Source: Acidobacteriaceae bacterium (lineage in GTDB: Bacteria > Acidobacteriota > Terriglobia > Terriglobales > Acidobacteriaceae). From it: DNA of 64,000 nt. A model generated the notes under the pieces. The model had not been told where the DNA came from, searched no databases, and worked only from the letters and a program-made list of their open reading frames with translations. The DNA is taken from assembly GCA_003134855.1 (NCBI GenBank), contig PLCS01000008.1, forward strand, positions 434,001-498,000. The letters run 5' to 3'. Shown here one piece after another: positions 27,854-36,167 of the stretch; position 1 is the first letter of the stretch, and each line of letters begins with the position of its first letter. The position numbers and the translations under genes are program-made.

Positions 27854-28327
27854 ATGTTCCAGCTTTGCCGTCATATCAAGACCAATGGACTGCGATGCCA
27901 ATCTCCGGCTCTCAGCGGGTCGGCTTATTGTTATTTCCACTCCCGCGTGCATACCATGGCCAAAGCGAAAACCTCCGAATGGGATGACATCAAGCTCCCC
28001 ATGCTGGAGGATTCCGCCTCCATCCAGGTAGCGATCTCCCAGATCGTAGCTGCGTTCCTCAGCTCCCGCATCGATGCGCGCCGCACCGGCCTGCTCCTCT
28101 ATGCTCTCCAGATCGCCTCGCAGAATATCGATCGCGCTTCCTTCCGTAAAGATCCCGAAACTGTGCACTCCATGACCGTCACCGGCGAAGGCGATGAACT
28201 GGCTCCGGAAGAGGAAGTCTGCGAAACCGGCGATTGCGCAAGCTGCAATCGGCGTGATACATGCGAAGACTACGATCCTGAAGATGAGGACGAGGATCTG
28301 ACTGAAGAAGAAGTTGACAATATGTAG
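27854..28327 (+). CDS. Small protein with N-terminal Cys/His motif and acidic Cys-rich tail
   Basis: A 157-residue protein. Residues 1-27 carry C-R-H-I ... R-C-Q-S-P ... Y-C-Y-F-H, a pattern like the short zinc-binding motif (C...C...C.MH) seen at the N-terminus of some phage and plasmid proteins. A helical middle (about 45-100, with AISQIVAAFLSSRIDARRTGLLLYAL) follows, then a very acidic tail with four cysteines (ETGDCASCNRRDTCEDYDPE). The start is set at MFQLCRHIK; the upstream frame is repeat-derived. It probably binds metal; function unknown. Confidence 0.7.
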   Translation: MFQLCRHIKTNGLRCQSPALSGSAYCYFHSRVHTMAKAKTSEWDDIKLPMLEDSASIQVAISQIVAAFLSSRIDARRTGLLLYALQIASQNIDRASFRKDPETVHSMTVTGEGDELAPEEEVCETGDCASCNRRDTCEDYDPEDEDEDLTEEEVDNM

Positions 28328-28337
28328 GTGGGTAGCC

Positions 28338-28382
28338 GGGCGCCCCAGCTCCGGATTCTCGAATCTGGGAAATCACGAACCT
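28338..28382 (+). repeat. Dispersed hairpin element, copy 5
   Basis: GGGCGCCCCAG, imperfect stem CCGGATTC/GAATCTGG, then GGGAAATCACGAACCTCC. It is more diverged than the others but keeps both flanks. It lies 10 bases after the stop of the 27854 gene. Confidence 0.7.
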
Positions 28383-28460
28383 CCATCTATCATGTTCATT
28401 AGGAGCAGCCCGACCCGCGTCGGCGTGTTACGGTCGGAGATGAACAAGCCCAAAAAGCTC

Positions 28461-28508
28461 CGTGCCCCATCTTTTCGCCTTTTTTCTGGCGAAAGGGTGG
28501 GAAACCTC
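28461..28508 (+). repeat. Dispersed hairpin element, copy 6
   Basis: CGTGCCCCATC, arm TTTTCGCC, loop, GGCGAAAG, GGTGGGAAACCTC. The right flank has lost the CACGAACC part. It precedes the YkgJ-like gene by 45 bases. Confidence 0.75.
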
Positions 28509-28552
28509 AAAACTCAACCAGTTTTGTTCATGAGGAGCGCAAGTCATACGTG

Positions 28553-29230
28553 ATGAGCAATAGGAACAACGGCAACGAGAGTGCTTCCACCATACCGGCT
28601 GGAGATTTCTCCGCGTGGTTTCACGGCACGGAGGCTTCCTTGCAATCGGGAAATAGCGGGGCCGATGTGCCCTGCGGCGCATGCAGAGGCTGTTGCCGCT
28701 CTTCGATGTTCATCCACATCAAGCCGGAGGAAACGCAAACCCTCCGGCGCATTCCCCGCACGCTGCTCTTTCCCGCACCCGGCCGGCCAAAGGGGCATGT
28801 GCTGATGGGTTATAACGACAAGGGGCACTGCCCCATGCTGATCGACAACCAATGCTCCATTTACGAAGATCGCCCTCAGACCTGCCGCGGTTATGATTGC
28901 CGGATCTTTACCGCGACGGGTATTTCCGTTGACCAGCAGACTCAGCCAGAAATTGCGCAGCGCGTCAAAGAGTGGGTATTCAATTTTGAAAGTAAAGAAA
29001 GCCGCGAGGAAGACAGGATACTCAAGGATGCGGCTGCCTTCCTCGAACTGAACCGGGAACTGTTTCCTCCATGGAGCATACCCAACAATCCCGTTCAATT
29101 GGCCGTGCTCGCGGTAAAAATTTACCGGCTCTTCTCCGATCTCACGGCACAAAGGCGCCAAGATGCATCCGGCCTCTCGGATGCCGCGATTGCCGATGCG
29201 ATACTGACCGCGTTAAGTGAGCCGGGATAG
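28553..29230 (+). CDS. YkgJ-family cysteine cluster protein
   Basis: A 225-residue cytoplasmic protein with the family cluster CGACRGCC (about residues 42-49), then HCPMLIDNQCSIYEDRPQTCRGYDCR, typical of proteins predicted to bind iron-sulfur or zinc. A helical C-terminal region follows. The start is ATG 28553 or the GTG at 28550; GAGGAG lies 14 or more bases upstream, so initiation is a little unusual. Its last 18 bases overlap a gene remnant on the other strand. Substrate and role are unknown for the family. Confidence 0.82.
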   Translation: MSNRNNGNESASTIPAGDFSAWFHGTEASLQSGNSGADVPCGACRGCCRSSMFIHIKPEETQTLRRIPRTLLFPAPGRPKGHVLMGYNDKGHCPMLIDNQCSIYEDRPQTCRGYDCRIFTATGISVDQQTQPEIAQRVKEWVFNFESKESREEDRILKDAAAFLELNRELFPPWSIPNNPVQLAVLAVKIYRLFSDLTAQRRQDASGLSDAAIADAILTALSEPG

Positions 29231-29345
29231 AACGTTCTCATCCAGCGCGGCTTGCAGCACGTTCTCCGGCCGGCCGAGATCGTGCCAGTAGCAATCATCC
29301 GCGCGATAGGGGACGATCTGTTCTCCCTCTCGAAGAGATACTCGC
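29213..29345 (-). pseudogene. C-terminal remnant of a second MurU-like nucleotidyltransferase
   Basis: The minus strand encodes GEQIVPYRADDCYWHDLGRP ENVLQAALDENVLSRLT with stop TAA at 29213-29215, closely matching the end of the intact gene at 30168-30911 (GEKIIAYRADECYWRDLGRP ESVLQAEQDL). Upstream of about 29345 the similarity ends, so the rest of the gene is gone. The stretch lies between the YkgJ-like gene and the 29558 gene; 29346-29557 otherwise shows nothing I can name. Confidence 0.85.
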
Positions 29346-29557
29346 GGCGCGCCACAACCCCGAGGCCCGTTTGGATACCATGATGTCTACGTTCCAGGAA
29401 CAGTGAAAATCTCCCAGCTCCTGGTTCTCTTCTTCATTGGAACTTCATCGAGTGCATGAATTTCCTGCTGGATTCTTCCGAAATGCCGATTTGTTCATAT
29501 ACTATCTCTACTAAGGATTCTGTTTCCCACGGAATTCGCGAAAGGATGGAGGTCGAT

Positions 29558-30016
29558 ATGCCCTGCAAAGTGAAAGCGTGTGGTGATTGGTCCAAGACAG
29601 TAACTGTTTCTTGGGACAACGGTGAATTCGAGTGGTATGAGCCCGGTAAAGTCCCCAATACCGGAACATACTATGCCCATCCGAAGCCTGGCTCGGGCCA
29701 AAGCTCCGGACCTTCAGGTTGGCTGCAAGCAGTTGAAGCCAAACTCAGGAGCTATACAGAGGCTTTGAAGAAAGCCTTTGACGCATCGGGAACGGTTGAA
29801 TGTGATAAGGCTGAAAAAGACAACCCGGGCTGCGTTTGCAGCGAGCCGCCGGAGCCGAAAAACAATGTCTTCCTGTGGAAAACAACAAAATCCTTGTCCG
29901 TTCCGCCGCCGAGCGCTCAAGGTCAGCTTGTCTTTGTTGTTACATTGGTTTTCAGTTGGGTTGACCCTCCGGGCATTTGCCGCGAAAGACCGCATATTGA
30001 CATTGAGGGTTTTTGA
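29558..30016 (+). CDS. Hypothetical protein
   Basis: A 152-residue protein from the ATG at 29558, which has GGAGG five bases upstream; an earlier in-frame ATG at 29456 lacks such a site. It begins MPCKVKACGDWSKTVTVSW and has a GWLQAVEAKLRSYTEALKKAF helix in the middle and a hydrophobic stretch (QLVFVVTLVFSWV) near the end, with six cysteines. No family is recognised. Lower GC than its neighbours. Confidence 0.55.
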   Translation: MPCKVKACGDWSKTVTVSWDNGEFEWYEPGKVPNTGTYYAHPKPGSGQSSGPSGWLQAVEAKLRSYTEALKKAFDASGTVECDKAEKDNPGCVCSEPPEPKNNVFLWKTTKSLSVPPPSAQGQLVFVVTLVFSWVDPPGICRERPHIDIEGF

Positions 30017-30080
30017 TTGGCACTTCCACCGCTCTGCGTATCCAGTCGCGATGAAGCTGCTGAGTGGATAGGCAATTGCC

Positions 30081-30124
30081 GGTCTCCCAGGTCCCGATTA
30101 TGGGATCTGGGAGACCACGAACCC
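30081..30124 (+). repeat. Dispersed hairpin element, copy 7
   Basis: GGTCTCCCAGGTCCC, a six-base loop, GGGATCTGGGAGACC, then ACGAACCC. This copy has the longest stem (14 of 15 pairs) because the left flank has changed to complement the right one. It lies 64 bases after the hypothetical gene's stop. Confidence 0.85.
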
Positions 30125-30167
30125 AGGCACACCCCATTCACCTCTCATTCGGGGACGCCCCATCCCG

Positions 30168-30911
30168 TCACGCAATAGAGTATTTCCCACTGCCCAAATC
30201 TTGTTCAGCTTGCAGTACGCTCTCCGGCCGGCCGAGATCGCGCCAGTAACATTCATCCGCGCGATAGGCGATGATCTTTTCTCCCTGCGCCGCGAGACGC
30301 ATATAAGCGTCAATGATGGAAAATGCGCCTTCCTCATTCAGCTTTACGAAGATTTGCGGAGAGAGAACGTGGATGCCGCAAAAGGCCAGCGCTTGCGCCC
30401 GCGCGGCAGGCTTCGCCATTTCAGCCTCCGCATCATTGTTCCCAGTTAGCCGCCCGCAGAGCCGGCCCTGCTCGTCGAAGAGCAACTGCCGCGCGCTCTC
30501 CCGCTCCTGCACCGCCAGCGTGGCGAGGGCATTCTCTTCCTCGTGAAAACGCAACATGCGCCCGAGATCAATGGTGCTGATTACATCGACGTTGTGCACG
30601 ATGAACGGTTCTTGCGAACCGCTAAAGAAATGCGCGGCCTTCTTCAAGCCGCCGCCGGTGTCGAGCAGTTCCTCTTCGCGCGAGACTTCAATGCGCATCC
30701 CGAAGTTATCGTTGGCCTTCAGGTACTCAACAATCATCTCGGCGTAATGATGCGCGTTGACAATCACCTCGCGCACGCCAAAGGCGCGCAGGCGCGCTAG
30801 AGCAATCTCCAGCAGCGTGCGGCCGGCAACCGTGACCAGCGCCTTGGGGCGGTCGTCGGTGAGTGGCCGCAGGCGCGTGCCCAGGCCGGCGGCCAGAATC
30901 ATTGCCTTCAT
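30168..30911 (-). CDS. murU: Sugar-1-phosphate nucleotidyltransferase, MurU-like
   Basis: A 247-residue enzyme with the nucleotidyltransferase signature MKAMILAAGLGTRLRPLT and PKALVTVAGRTLLE; the E-L-L-D-TGGGLKKA segment (about residues 84-95) is typical of MurNAc-1-phosphate uridylyltransferase. In Pseudomonas, MurU makes UDP-MurNAc from MurNAc-1-P in peptidoglycan recycling, after the kinase AmgK. Here the gene overlaps the stop of an AmgK-like gene by ATGA. The specificity call rests mainly on this pairing; mannose-1-phosphate guanylyltransferase is the alternative. Confidence 0.8.
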   Translation of the reverse strand: MKAMILAAGLGTRLRPLTDDRPKALVTVAGRTLLEIALARLRAFGVREVIVNAHHYAEMIVEYLKANDNFGMRIEVSREEELLDTGGGLKKAAHFFSGSQEPFIVHNVDVISTIDLGRMLRFHEEENALATLAVQERESARQLLFDEQGRLCGRLTGNNDAEAEMAKPAARAQALAFCGIHVLSPQIFVKLNEEGAFSIIDAYMRLAAQGEKIIAYRADECYWRDLGRPESVLQAEQDLGSGKYSIA

Positions 30912-32332
30912 CGGCCCATCTTCTCCTGTTCGATATGGCGGACCACAACGTCCACTCCGACGCCGCGCAGGTGCTTGGCCAACTGCTCGGCCAGAAAAAC
31001 CGAGCGGTGCTGGCCGCCGGTGCAGCCGAACGAGACCATGAGGTTCTTGAAGCCACGCCGCTTGTATTCGTTCACGCTCGCATCCACCAGCGAGAGAACG
31101 TGGGCAAGATACTGATGCACGCTTGCCTCGCGATTCAGATAGTCGATCACCGCCGCGTCCTTGCCGGTCATTGATCGAAATTGTTCCTCGCGGCCAGGAT
31201 TCGGAAGGCTGCGCGTATCGAAGACAAAGCCGCCGCCGTTGCCGGAGACATCGACGGGCATTTCGCGGAGGAAGCTGAAGCTGAAGATCCGCACCGTCAA
31301 TGCCTCCGAGGAAGAATCCAGGCCTTGCAGCTTCTCCGATGCCGCGATGCCCGCGAGGGCCTCCATCAGCGCCGGCAGCGTAATGGGCAGTTTGACGTGG
31401 TCAGCGAGCCAGCGCAGGTTCTTCAGCGCGTAGGGCACGCTCTGCAAAAAATGCGCCTTGCGCTCATAAAATCCGCGGAAGCCATACGCCCCCAGCGCCT
31501 GCAAAATGCGCACGTACACGTACGCGTAGTAATGCTCCATGAAGGCTTCGCGGTCCACCGGGATGTGAGTGGCGAGGCAGTCGAGATAGTAGTCGAGCAG
31601 CTCCTGGCGCATCTGCGGCGGCAAGTCGGCCTTGCCATCATAGAGCAGAGAAGAGATGTCATATTGCAGCGCGCCTTTGCGCCCTCCCTGGTAGTCGAGA
31701 AAAAACGGCTGCCCCGAGCGCAGCATCACATTGCGCGATTGGAAATCACGATAGAGAAAATAATCGCGGTCTGCGCCCAGCAGAAACTTCGTCAGGTGGA
31801 TGAAATCTTGCTCCAGCGCCTGTTCGTTGAAGGGCACGCCAGCCAGCCGCAGAAAATAGTATTTGAAATAATTCAGGTCCCAGGCGATGGACTGGCGATC
31901 AAAACTGGATCGCGGGTAGCAGACTTTGTAATTCAAATCCCGTCCCGCCTCGACCTGAAAACGCGGCAACACGGCCACTACTTTGCGATACGCTTTTATC
32001 ACCTCGGGAGCGATGGCCTCGTCCGTGCGATTCATGCCAAGGAATTCAAAGAGTGTCGTGTCGCCCAGGTCTTCTTCCAGGTAGGCGCCCGCACTCAAAT
32101 CCTCCGCATAAATCTCCGGCACCGGCAATCCGTGACGGCGAAAATGCCGTGAGAACTCCAGGAAAGCGAGATTCTCCTCGCGCCCGGAATACACAATGCC
32201 GATGGCGCTGAAACCTCCGCCGGTGAGCCGCACAATGGCCCGCCCCGATCCGCCGAGTTGGCCCTGCAGCGGCAGCACAACTTCGGCCGGCAACCGGTAA
32301 TGCTGCTCGAAAAGCCGTTTGAGAACGTCCAT
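30908..32332 (-). CDS. AmgK-like sugar kinase fused to a RapZ C-terminal domain
   Basis: A 474-residue two-domain cytoplasmic protein. Residues 1 to about 335 form an aminoglycoside-phosphotransferase-like kinase, with the catalytic loop YRDFQSRNVML and metal-site FFLDYQGGRKG; AmgK, the anomeric MurNAc/GlcNAc kinase, belongs to this fold. Residues 345-474 match the RapZ C-terminal domain: FVFDTRSLPNP (D372) and the pocket loop G436-CTGGQHRSV. In E. coli this domain binds glucosamine-6-phosphate and RNA. The N-terminal ATPase-like domain of RapZ is absent. The fusion and the downstream murU suggest that the kinase is tuned by an amino-sugar signal; this is inferred. Confidence 0.8.
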   Translation of the reverse strand: MDVLKRLFEQHYRLPAEVVLPLQGQLGGSGRAIVRLTGGGFSAIGIVYSGREENLAFLEFSRHFRRHGLPVPEIYAEDLSAGAYLEEDLGDTTLFEFLGMNRTDEAIAPEVIKAYRKVVAVLPRFQVEAGRDLNYKVCYPRSSFDRQSIAWDLNYFKYYFLRLAGVPFNEQALEQDFIHLTKFLLGADRDYFLYRDFQSRNVMLRSGQPFFLDYQGGRKGALQYDISSLLYDGKADLPPQMRQELLDYYLDCLATHIPVDREAFMEHYYAYVYVRILQALGAYGFRGFYERKAHFLQSVPYALKNLRWLADHVKLPITLPALMEALAGIAASEKLQGLDSSSEALTVRIFSFSFLREMPVDVSGNGGGFVFDTRSLPNPGREEQFRSMTGKDAAVIDYLNREASVHQYLAHVLSLVDASVNEYKRRGFKNLMVSFGCTGGQHRSVFLAEQLAKHLRGVGVDVVVRHIEQEKMGR

Positions 32333-32477
32333 GAATCTCTTTCCGGGAATTGCTCAGGCTGCTTCACAACGATACTCAGCCAGGGGAGCCGCGCGCAAGG
32401 CCCATTCCCGCGCCGCAAATTCTCCCGCCATGAAGAATGCGAATACAACTCGGGCCGGAGCGCAGCGAATTTCTGTG

Positions 32478-33452
32478 TCAGCGTTGATCTTCAACGGTGA
32501 TGATAACCTTCCCGCGCGCATGGCCTTCTTCTAGATAACGAATTGCTTCAGCGGTATGGCTCAACGGGTATTGTCTATCGATGACGGGGACAATCTTTCC
32601 GGCCTCAAGAAGCTCTTTCAAGAGCAGCAAATCCGGCTTGCTCAGCTTCGTGATAAAGCCACAGGTCTTCTTGTCCCCAAACAGAGAAAGCCATCTTTCC
32701 AACAGCAAATCCAGAATCATGTGCGGGATACTTGCTTTGCCTCCTGACTTGACGCAAATGCCGCTCCGGCTCAGCGCGCGCCTGTAATCAAAAATCGAAT
32801 GATAGGCGTTCGCAGCCAGGATCAGATCGTAACTCAGACCGTTCCGCGTGAAATCTTCCCGCGTGTAATCGATGACATGGTCCGCATCGATCGATCGCGC
32901 CGTCTGCAAATTCCTTGTGCTGCAAACGGCGGTGACTTCAGCTCCGAAGGATTTGGCGATCTGGACCGCAAACGTACCCACGCCGCCAGAGGCACCATCA
33001 ATCAGAACCTTGTGGCCGGGCTGAATCCGTCCCTTGTCGCGAAGGCCCTGGAGGGCGGTGATCGCCGCCACCAGCACGGCTGCCGCCTGCTCAAACGACA
33101 GATTGGCCGGCTTCAAAGCCAGTTCATCTTCCTTGGCGCACACTTGCTCAGCGAAGGCCCCCCGGCAGCCCCCGAAGACCTCATCGCCCGCCTTGAACTG
33201 AATTACATTCCTGCCAACCGCTTCCACCACCCCGGCCACATCAACGCCCAGCCGCTTGTCCTTGGGTTTGCGCAGCCCAAGCATCAGGCGGATGAACCAC
33301 GGCTCGCCGCGCATGAAGTGCCAGTCCAGCGGATTGACCGAAGCCGCGCGAACATGGATCAGAACTTCATCATCCGCGGGCGCGGGTATTGCGATCTCCT
33401 TGAACTGCAGCACATCCGGAGACCCGTATTTTTCGTAGACAATCGCTTTCAT
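32478..33452 (-). CDS. NAD(P)-dependent medium-chain alcohol dehydrogenase/quinone oxidoreductase
   Basis: A 324-residue zinc-independent MDR enzyme, MKAIVYEKYGSPDVLQFKEI. It has the GD-x-V-F-G motif as AGDEVFGGCRG and the Rossmann loop DGASGGVGTFAVQIAKSFGAEV. No catalytic-zinc cysteine set is visible, placing it nearest the quinone oxidoreductases (NADPH, alpha/beta-unsaturated carbonyls). The 145 bases between it and the kinase gene show nothing else, and it has no clear pathway partner here. Confidence 0.88.
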   Translation of the reverse strand: MKAIVYEKYGSPDVLQFKEIAIPAPADDEVLIHVRAASVNPLDWHFMRGEPWFIRLMLGLRKPKDKRLGVDVAGVVEAVGRNVIQFKAGDEVFGGCRGAFAEQVCAKEDELALKPANLSFEQAAAVLVAAITALQGLRDKGRIQPGHKVLIDGASGGVGTFAVQIAKSFGAEVTAVCSTRNLQTARSIDADHVIDYTREDFTRNGLSYDLILAANAYHSIFDYRRALSRSGICVKSGGKASIPHMILDLLLERWLSLFGDKKTCGFITKLSKPDLLLLKELLEAGKIVPVIDRQYPLSHTAEAIRYLEEGHARGKVIITVEDQR

Positions 33453-33488
33453 AGAGCGCTCCTCGATTCAGCTCTCGCGCATCCACCA

Positions 33489-33845
33489 TCAGGACGGCTC
33501 GCCGGTTCCGCCGGTTGTTTCCGCAGAGCCGCACCAGCGCGAACGCATACTCTGACGGAACTTCTCGCGCTCCTCGGGCGTCATCCTCCCCCAGCGCTCG
33601 GCCGTTGGCCGCCGCCATTTGGAGTGATCATGGCCGCGGCCACCGAAGCCTCCGAAGAGAATCCGGCAGAGAGCCAGCAGTCCGAGAGCCTGCCAAAAGG
33701 TGATCAGCCGCACTCCGAACAACACCGGCAGCAGCCAGTTCCACAGATGCATCACCACTTCTCCGCCGACCCAGATGAAGAGCGCGAACGCCAGCGGGGC
33801 CACGGCGAATATCCACTTGTTTCTCCTGATCCAATTGTTTTCCAT
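33489..33845 (-). CDS. Small two-helix membrane protein downstream of an ECF sigma factor
   Basis: A 118-residue protein with two membrane segments (about residues 11-31 and 47-64) and a cytoplasmic-looking charged tail (RWGRMTPEEREKFRQSM). Nine bases separate it from the sigma-factor stop, in the same direction. Similar small proteins accompany ECF sigma factors in Acidobacteria and Bacteroidetes, and an anti-sigma-like or envelope-sensing role is plausible but not shown; there is no ZAS zinc motif. Confidence 0.7.
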   Translation of the reverse strand: MENNWIRRNKWIFAVAPLAFALFIWVGGEVVMHLWNWLLPVLFGVRLITFWQALGLLALCRILFGGFGGRGHDHSKWRRPTAERWGRMTPEEREKFRQSMRSRWCGSAETTGGTGEPS

Positions 33846-33854
33846 GTTGGTTCC

Positions 33855-34436
33855 TCATTTCCTCGTAAACTCGTCGTGAATGTTTTGCAAACGCCGGCGC
33901 AGATGAAGCACCGCGTAGCGCTTGCGCGCCAGCAGCGTGTTGACGCCAATACCTGTCTCCGCCGACAGCTCCTTGAAGCTGCGCCCCTCGAACTCATGAG
34001 CGACAAAAACTTCGCGCTGCTCGGCAGGCAGTTCATCGAGCGCGGATTCCAGCTCATCCAGCAGCCGGTTGCGCAAATAATGAGCCTCTGGTCCGGCATC
34101 GGGCGCAGGCAGCAGATCTTCGATCCGTAGCACTTCGCCCTCCTCGTCCGTGACCGCGGCGTCGGTGAAGTTCTCCGGCCTCTTCTTGCGAAAGAGGTCG
34201 GTGATGCGATTGCGCGCGACACTGAAGAGCCAGCCGGTCACGTAGTCGATCGGCATGAGCATGCGGTTGGCTTCCACCAGTTCGTAGAAGACCTCCTGAA
34301 GAAGCTCCTCGACGTCGGCTTCGTTGGGCACCCGCTTGCGGATGAAATTGCGCAGCCGGGCGTGTTCTTCCGCGATGACTTCGGAGATGCGCAGGTCTTG
34401 CTCGATCATTGAGGTGATACTCAACGTCCCATCCAC
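33855..34436 (-). CDS. ECF-type RNA polymerase sigma factor
   Basis: A 193-residue protein with sigma region 2 (EADVEELLQEVFYELVE ... VTGWLFSVARNRITDLFRKKRPE) and region 4 (LDELPAEQREVFVAHEFEGR SFKELSAETGIGVNTLLARK). The start may be the MIEQDL methionine at 34409 instead. The downstream membrane gene probably encodes its regulator. Divergent from an aldo/keto reductase; the 156-base spacer likely holds both promoters. Confidence 0.92.
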   Translation of the reverse strand: MDGTLSITSMIEQDLRISEVIAEEHARLRNFIRKRVPNEADVEELLQEVFYELVEANRMLMPIDYVTGWLFSVARNRITDLFRKKRPENFTDAAVTDEEGEVLRIEDLLPAPDAGPEAHYLRNRLLDELESALDELPAEQREVFVAHEFEGRSFKELSAETGIGVNTLLARKRYAVLHLRRRLQNIHDEFTRK

Positions 34437-34592
34437 CCATTTCTGTAGACGAACAGCGGCCGCTTATATTGTAGAGATTTGAATCCGCAAACGGGAGTGG
34501 CGTCACGGGGTTTTGGAAATCTGTTCCCATTCGCAGCCGGTCCGTACTATGATGAACTCCTACGAGGCAAGTAGATCGGCCTGGAGGTCATC

Positions 34593-35678
34593 ATGAGCGA
34601 CAATCTACCGTTGGCGGCGCGCAAGCAGGGCCGTCGTGAATTCCTGAAGGCGGGCGGCGCAATCACCGCCGCATTGCTGGCGCCCGCGGCGCTGGCCGAC
34701 GCACCCAAGGCGCTCTCCGCGCTACCCGCATTGCCGTCGAACCCCAGGACGCCCGCGGCCATGCCCACCCGCAACCTGGGCAAGACCGGCTACCGCGTGG
34801 GCATCTTCTCGCTGGGCGGCCAGGCCGCGCTGGAGAAGCCCAACAACTTCGACGTGGCCGTGCCCATCGTCGAGCGCGCGCTGGACCTGGGCATCAACTA
34901 CATCGACACCTCGTCCATCTACGGCGGGCCGCCGCGCTGGAGCGAGCAGTACATCGGCAAAGTGATGGCGCGCCGCCGCAACGAGGCCTTCCTGGCGACC
35001 AAGACCAGGGAGCGGTCACGCGACGATTCGATGCGCATGATCGAGAAATCGCTCGAACTGCTCCAAACCGACCACGTGGACCTTTGGCAGTTGCACGACG
35101 TCGGCACCATGACCGATGTGAATGCAATCTTTGCCAAGGGCGGCGCGATGGAAGCGCTTATCGAGATGCAGCAGCAGAAGGTGGTGCGCCACCTCGGCAT
35201 CACCGGTCATTACCGGCCCGATGCGCTGATGGAATGCATCCGGCGCCATCCCTTCGACACGATTCTGATGGCGATGAACGCCGCCGACCCGCACCACTAC
35301 AGCTTCAACCAGGAGCTGTTGCCGCTGGCGGTCGAGCGGCAGATGGGCATCATCGGGATGAAGATTCCGGCGCGCGGACGCATTCTCTCCACATGGACGC
35401 CGCCGCCCATCGAGCAGCAGAAGCACTCCTGGGAAGGCATGTCGGTGCAGGCCACAGGGCCGGGCACCATCACCATGCGCGAGGCGATGTACTACACATT
35501 GTCGCGCCCGGTGAGCACGGTCATCATCGGCTGCGATTCGATTGCCCAACTGGATGAGAACGTGCAGCTGGCGCGAGAGTTCACGCCGCTCAGTGACAAT
35601 CAGACGGAGGCGCTGGTGAAGCGCGCCGAGCCGGTCAGCAAGCCCTCGCTCTTCTTCCGCTTTTACGAGCGCGCGTAA
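34593..35678 (+). CDS. Tat-exported aldo/keto reductase
   Basis: A 361-residue protein whose N-terminus, RKQGRREFLKAGGAI, is a twin-arginine signal followed by a hydrophobic stretch. The AKR tetrad is visible as D105 and Y110 (NYIDTSSIYGG), K137 (FLATKT) and H168 (WQLHDVG). Export of an NADPH-dependent fold is unusual, because NADPH is not expected outside the cytoplasm; related exported AKRs in this phylum may have other roles. GGAGG lies upstream of the ATG. Substrate unknown. Confidence 0.88.
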   Translation: MSDNLPLAARKQGRREFLKAGGAITAALLAPAALADAPKALSALPALPSNPRTPAAMPTRNLGKTGYRVGIFSLGGQAALEKPNNFDVAVPIVERALDLGINYIDTSSIYGGPPRWSEQYIGKVMARRRNEAFLATKTRERSRDDSMRMIEKSLELLQTDHVDLWQLHDVGTMTDVNAIFAKGGAMEALIEMQQQKVVRHLGITGHYRPDALMECIRRHPFDTILMAMNAADPHHYSFNQELLPLAVERQMGIIGMKIPARGRILSTWTPPPIEQQKHSWEGMSVQATGPGTITMREAMYYTLSRPVSTVIIGCDSIAQLDENVQLAREFTPLSDNQTEALVKRAEPVSKPSLFFRFYERA

Positions 35679-35747
35679 GCATCTGCGGTACGGCAGACGG
35701 CACCTGCGGTGCGGCAGACGCCGCTTGCGCAGCAAGAGTGATTTTGC

Positions 35748-35790
35748 GGGTGCCCCAGGTCTGGATTTTCAGACCTGGGATGCCCCACTT
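35748..35790 (+). repeat. Dispersed hairpin element, copy 8
   Basis: GGGTGCCCCAGGTCTG, loop GATTTT, CAGACCTGGGATGCCCCA; 10-bp perfect stem. The right flank has changed from ACCACGAACC to GCCCCACTTT. Just upstream (35685-35740) is an imperfect direct repeat of TGCGGTRCGGCAGACG. Confidence 0.8.
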
Positions 35791-35797
35791 TGCATGA

Positions 35798-36166
35798 CTA
35801 CCGGAGAAGAGTCACCCGGTTCGTCCACTCCCAGCTTCCAGCCTCATCCTGCACTCTGGTCAAAGCGGCAACCAATTCGCCGATCTCCGCCTGTGAAATG
35901 GCCTTCTCGTCCACAAAGATGACCCCGCCATGCAGGCATTCTTCCTCCGACCATGCTTTGAGAATGGTAGGAATCGTCAGCCGGTCATAGGTGACAAGCG
36001 TCAATTCCTGATCGGCGGCTTCGCGCAGGATATCGGATACATCCTTGCCCACAAAGTTGCCGTCCTCCCACTCCGCCATCGCGGAGACGGAGATCGCTCC
36101 ACTGCGGCGGCGCAGGCCGGCGGCCACGCCTGACGAGATCTCTTCATCAAGGAGTAGTTTGAGCAT
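35798..36166 (-). CDS. PIN-like toxin (DUF5615/Mut7-C type)
   Basis: A 122-residue protein of the PIN-like (VapC-related) RNase group: acidic residues in LLLDEEISSGVA (residues 4-15), an ILREAADQELTLVTYDR strand-helix, and a C-terminal helix. It starts one base after the stop of the upstream antitoxin-like gene, the usual operon order. RNase activity is inferred from the fold family. Confidence 0.78.
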   Translation of the reverse strand: MLKLLLDEEISSGVAAGLRRRSGAISVSAMAEWEDGNFVGKDVSDILREAADQELTLVTYDRLTIPTILKAWSEEECLHGGVIFVDEKAISQAEIGELVAALTRVQDEAGSWEWTNRVTLLR

Positions 36167-36167
36167 A

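Noticed and set aside
32799..34130. 443-codon plus-strand frame across three minus-strand genes
   Set aside because: It spans two gene boundaries and lacks any domain; the opposite-strand genes are all recognisable families.
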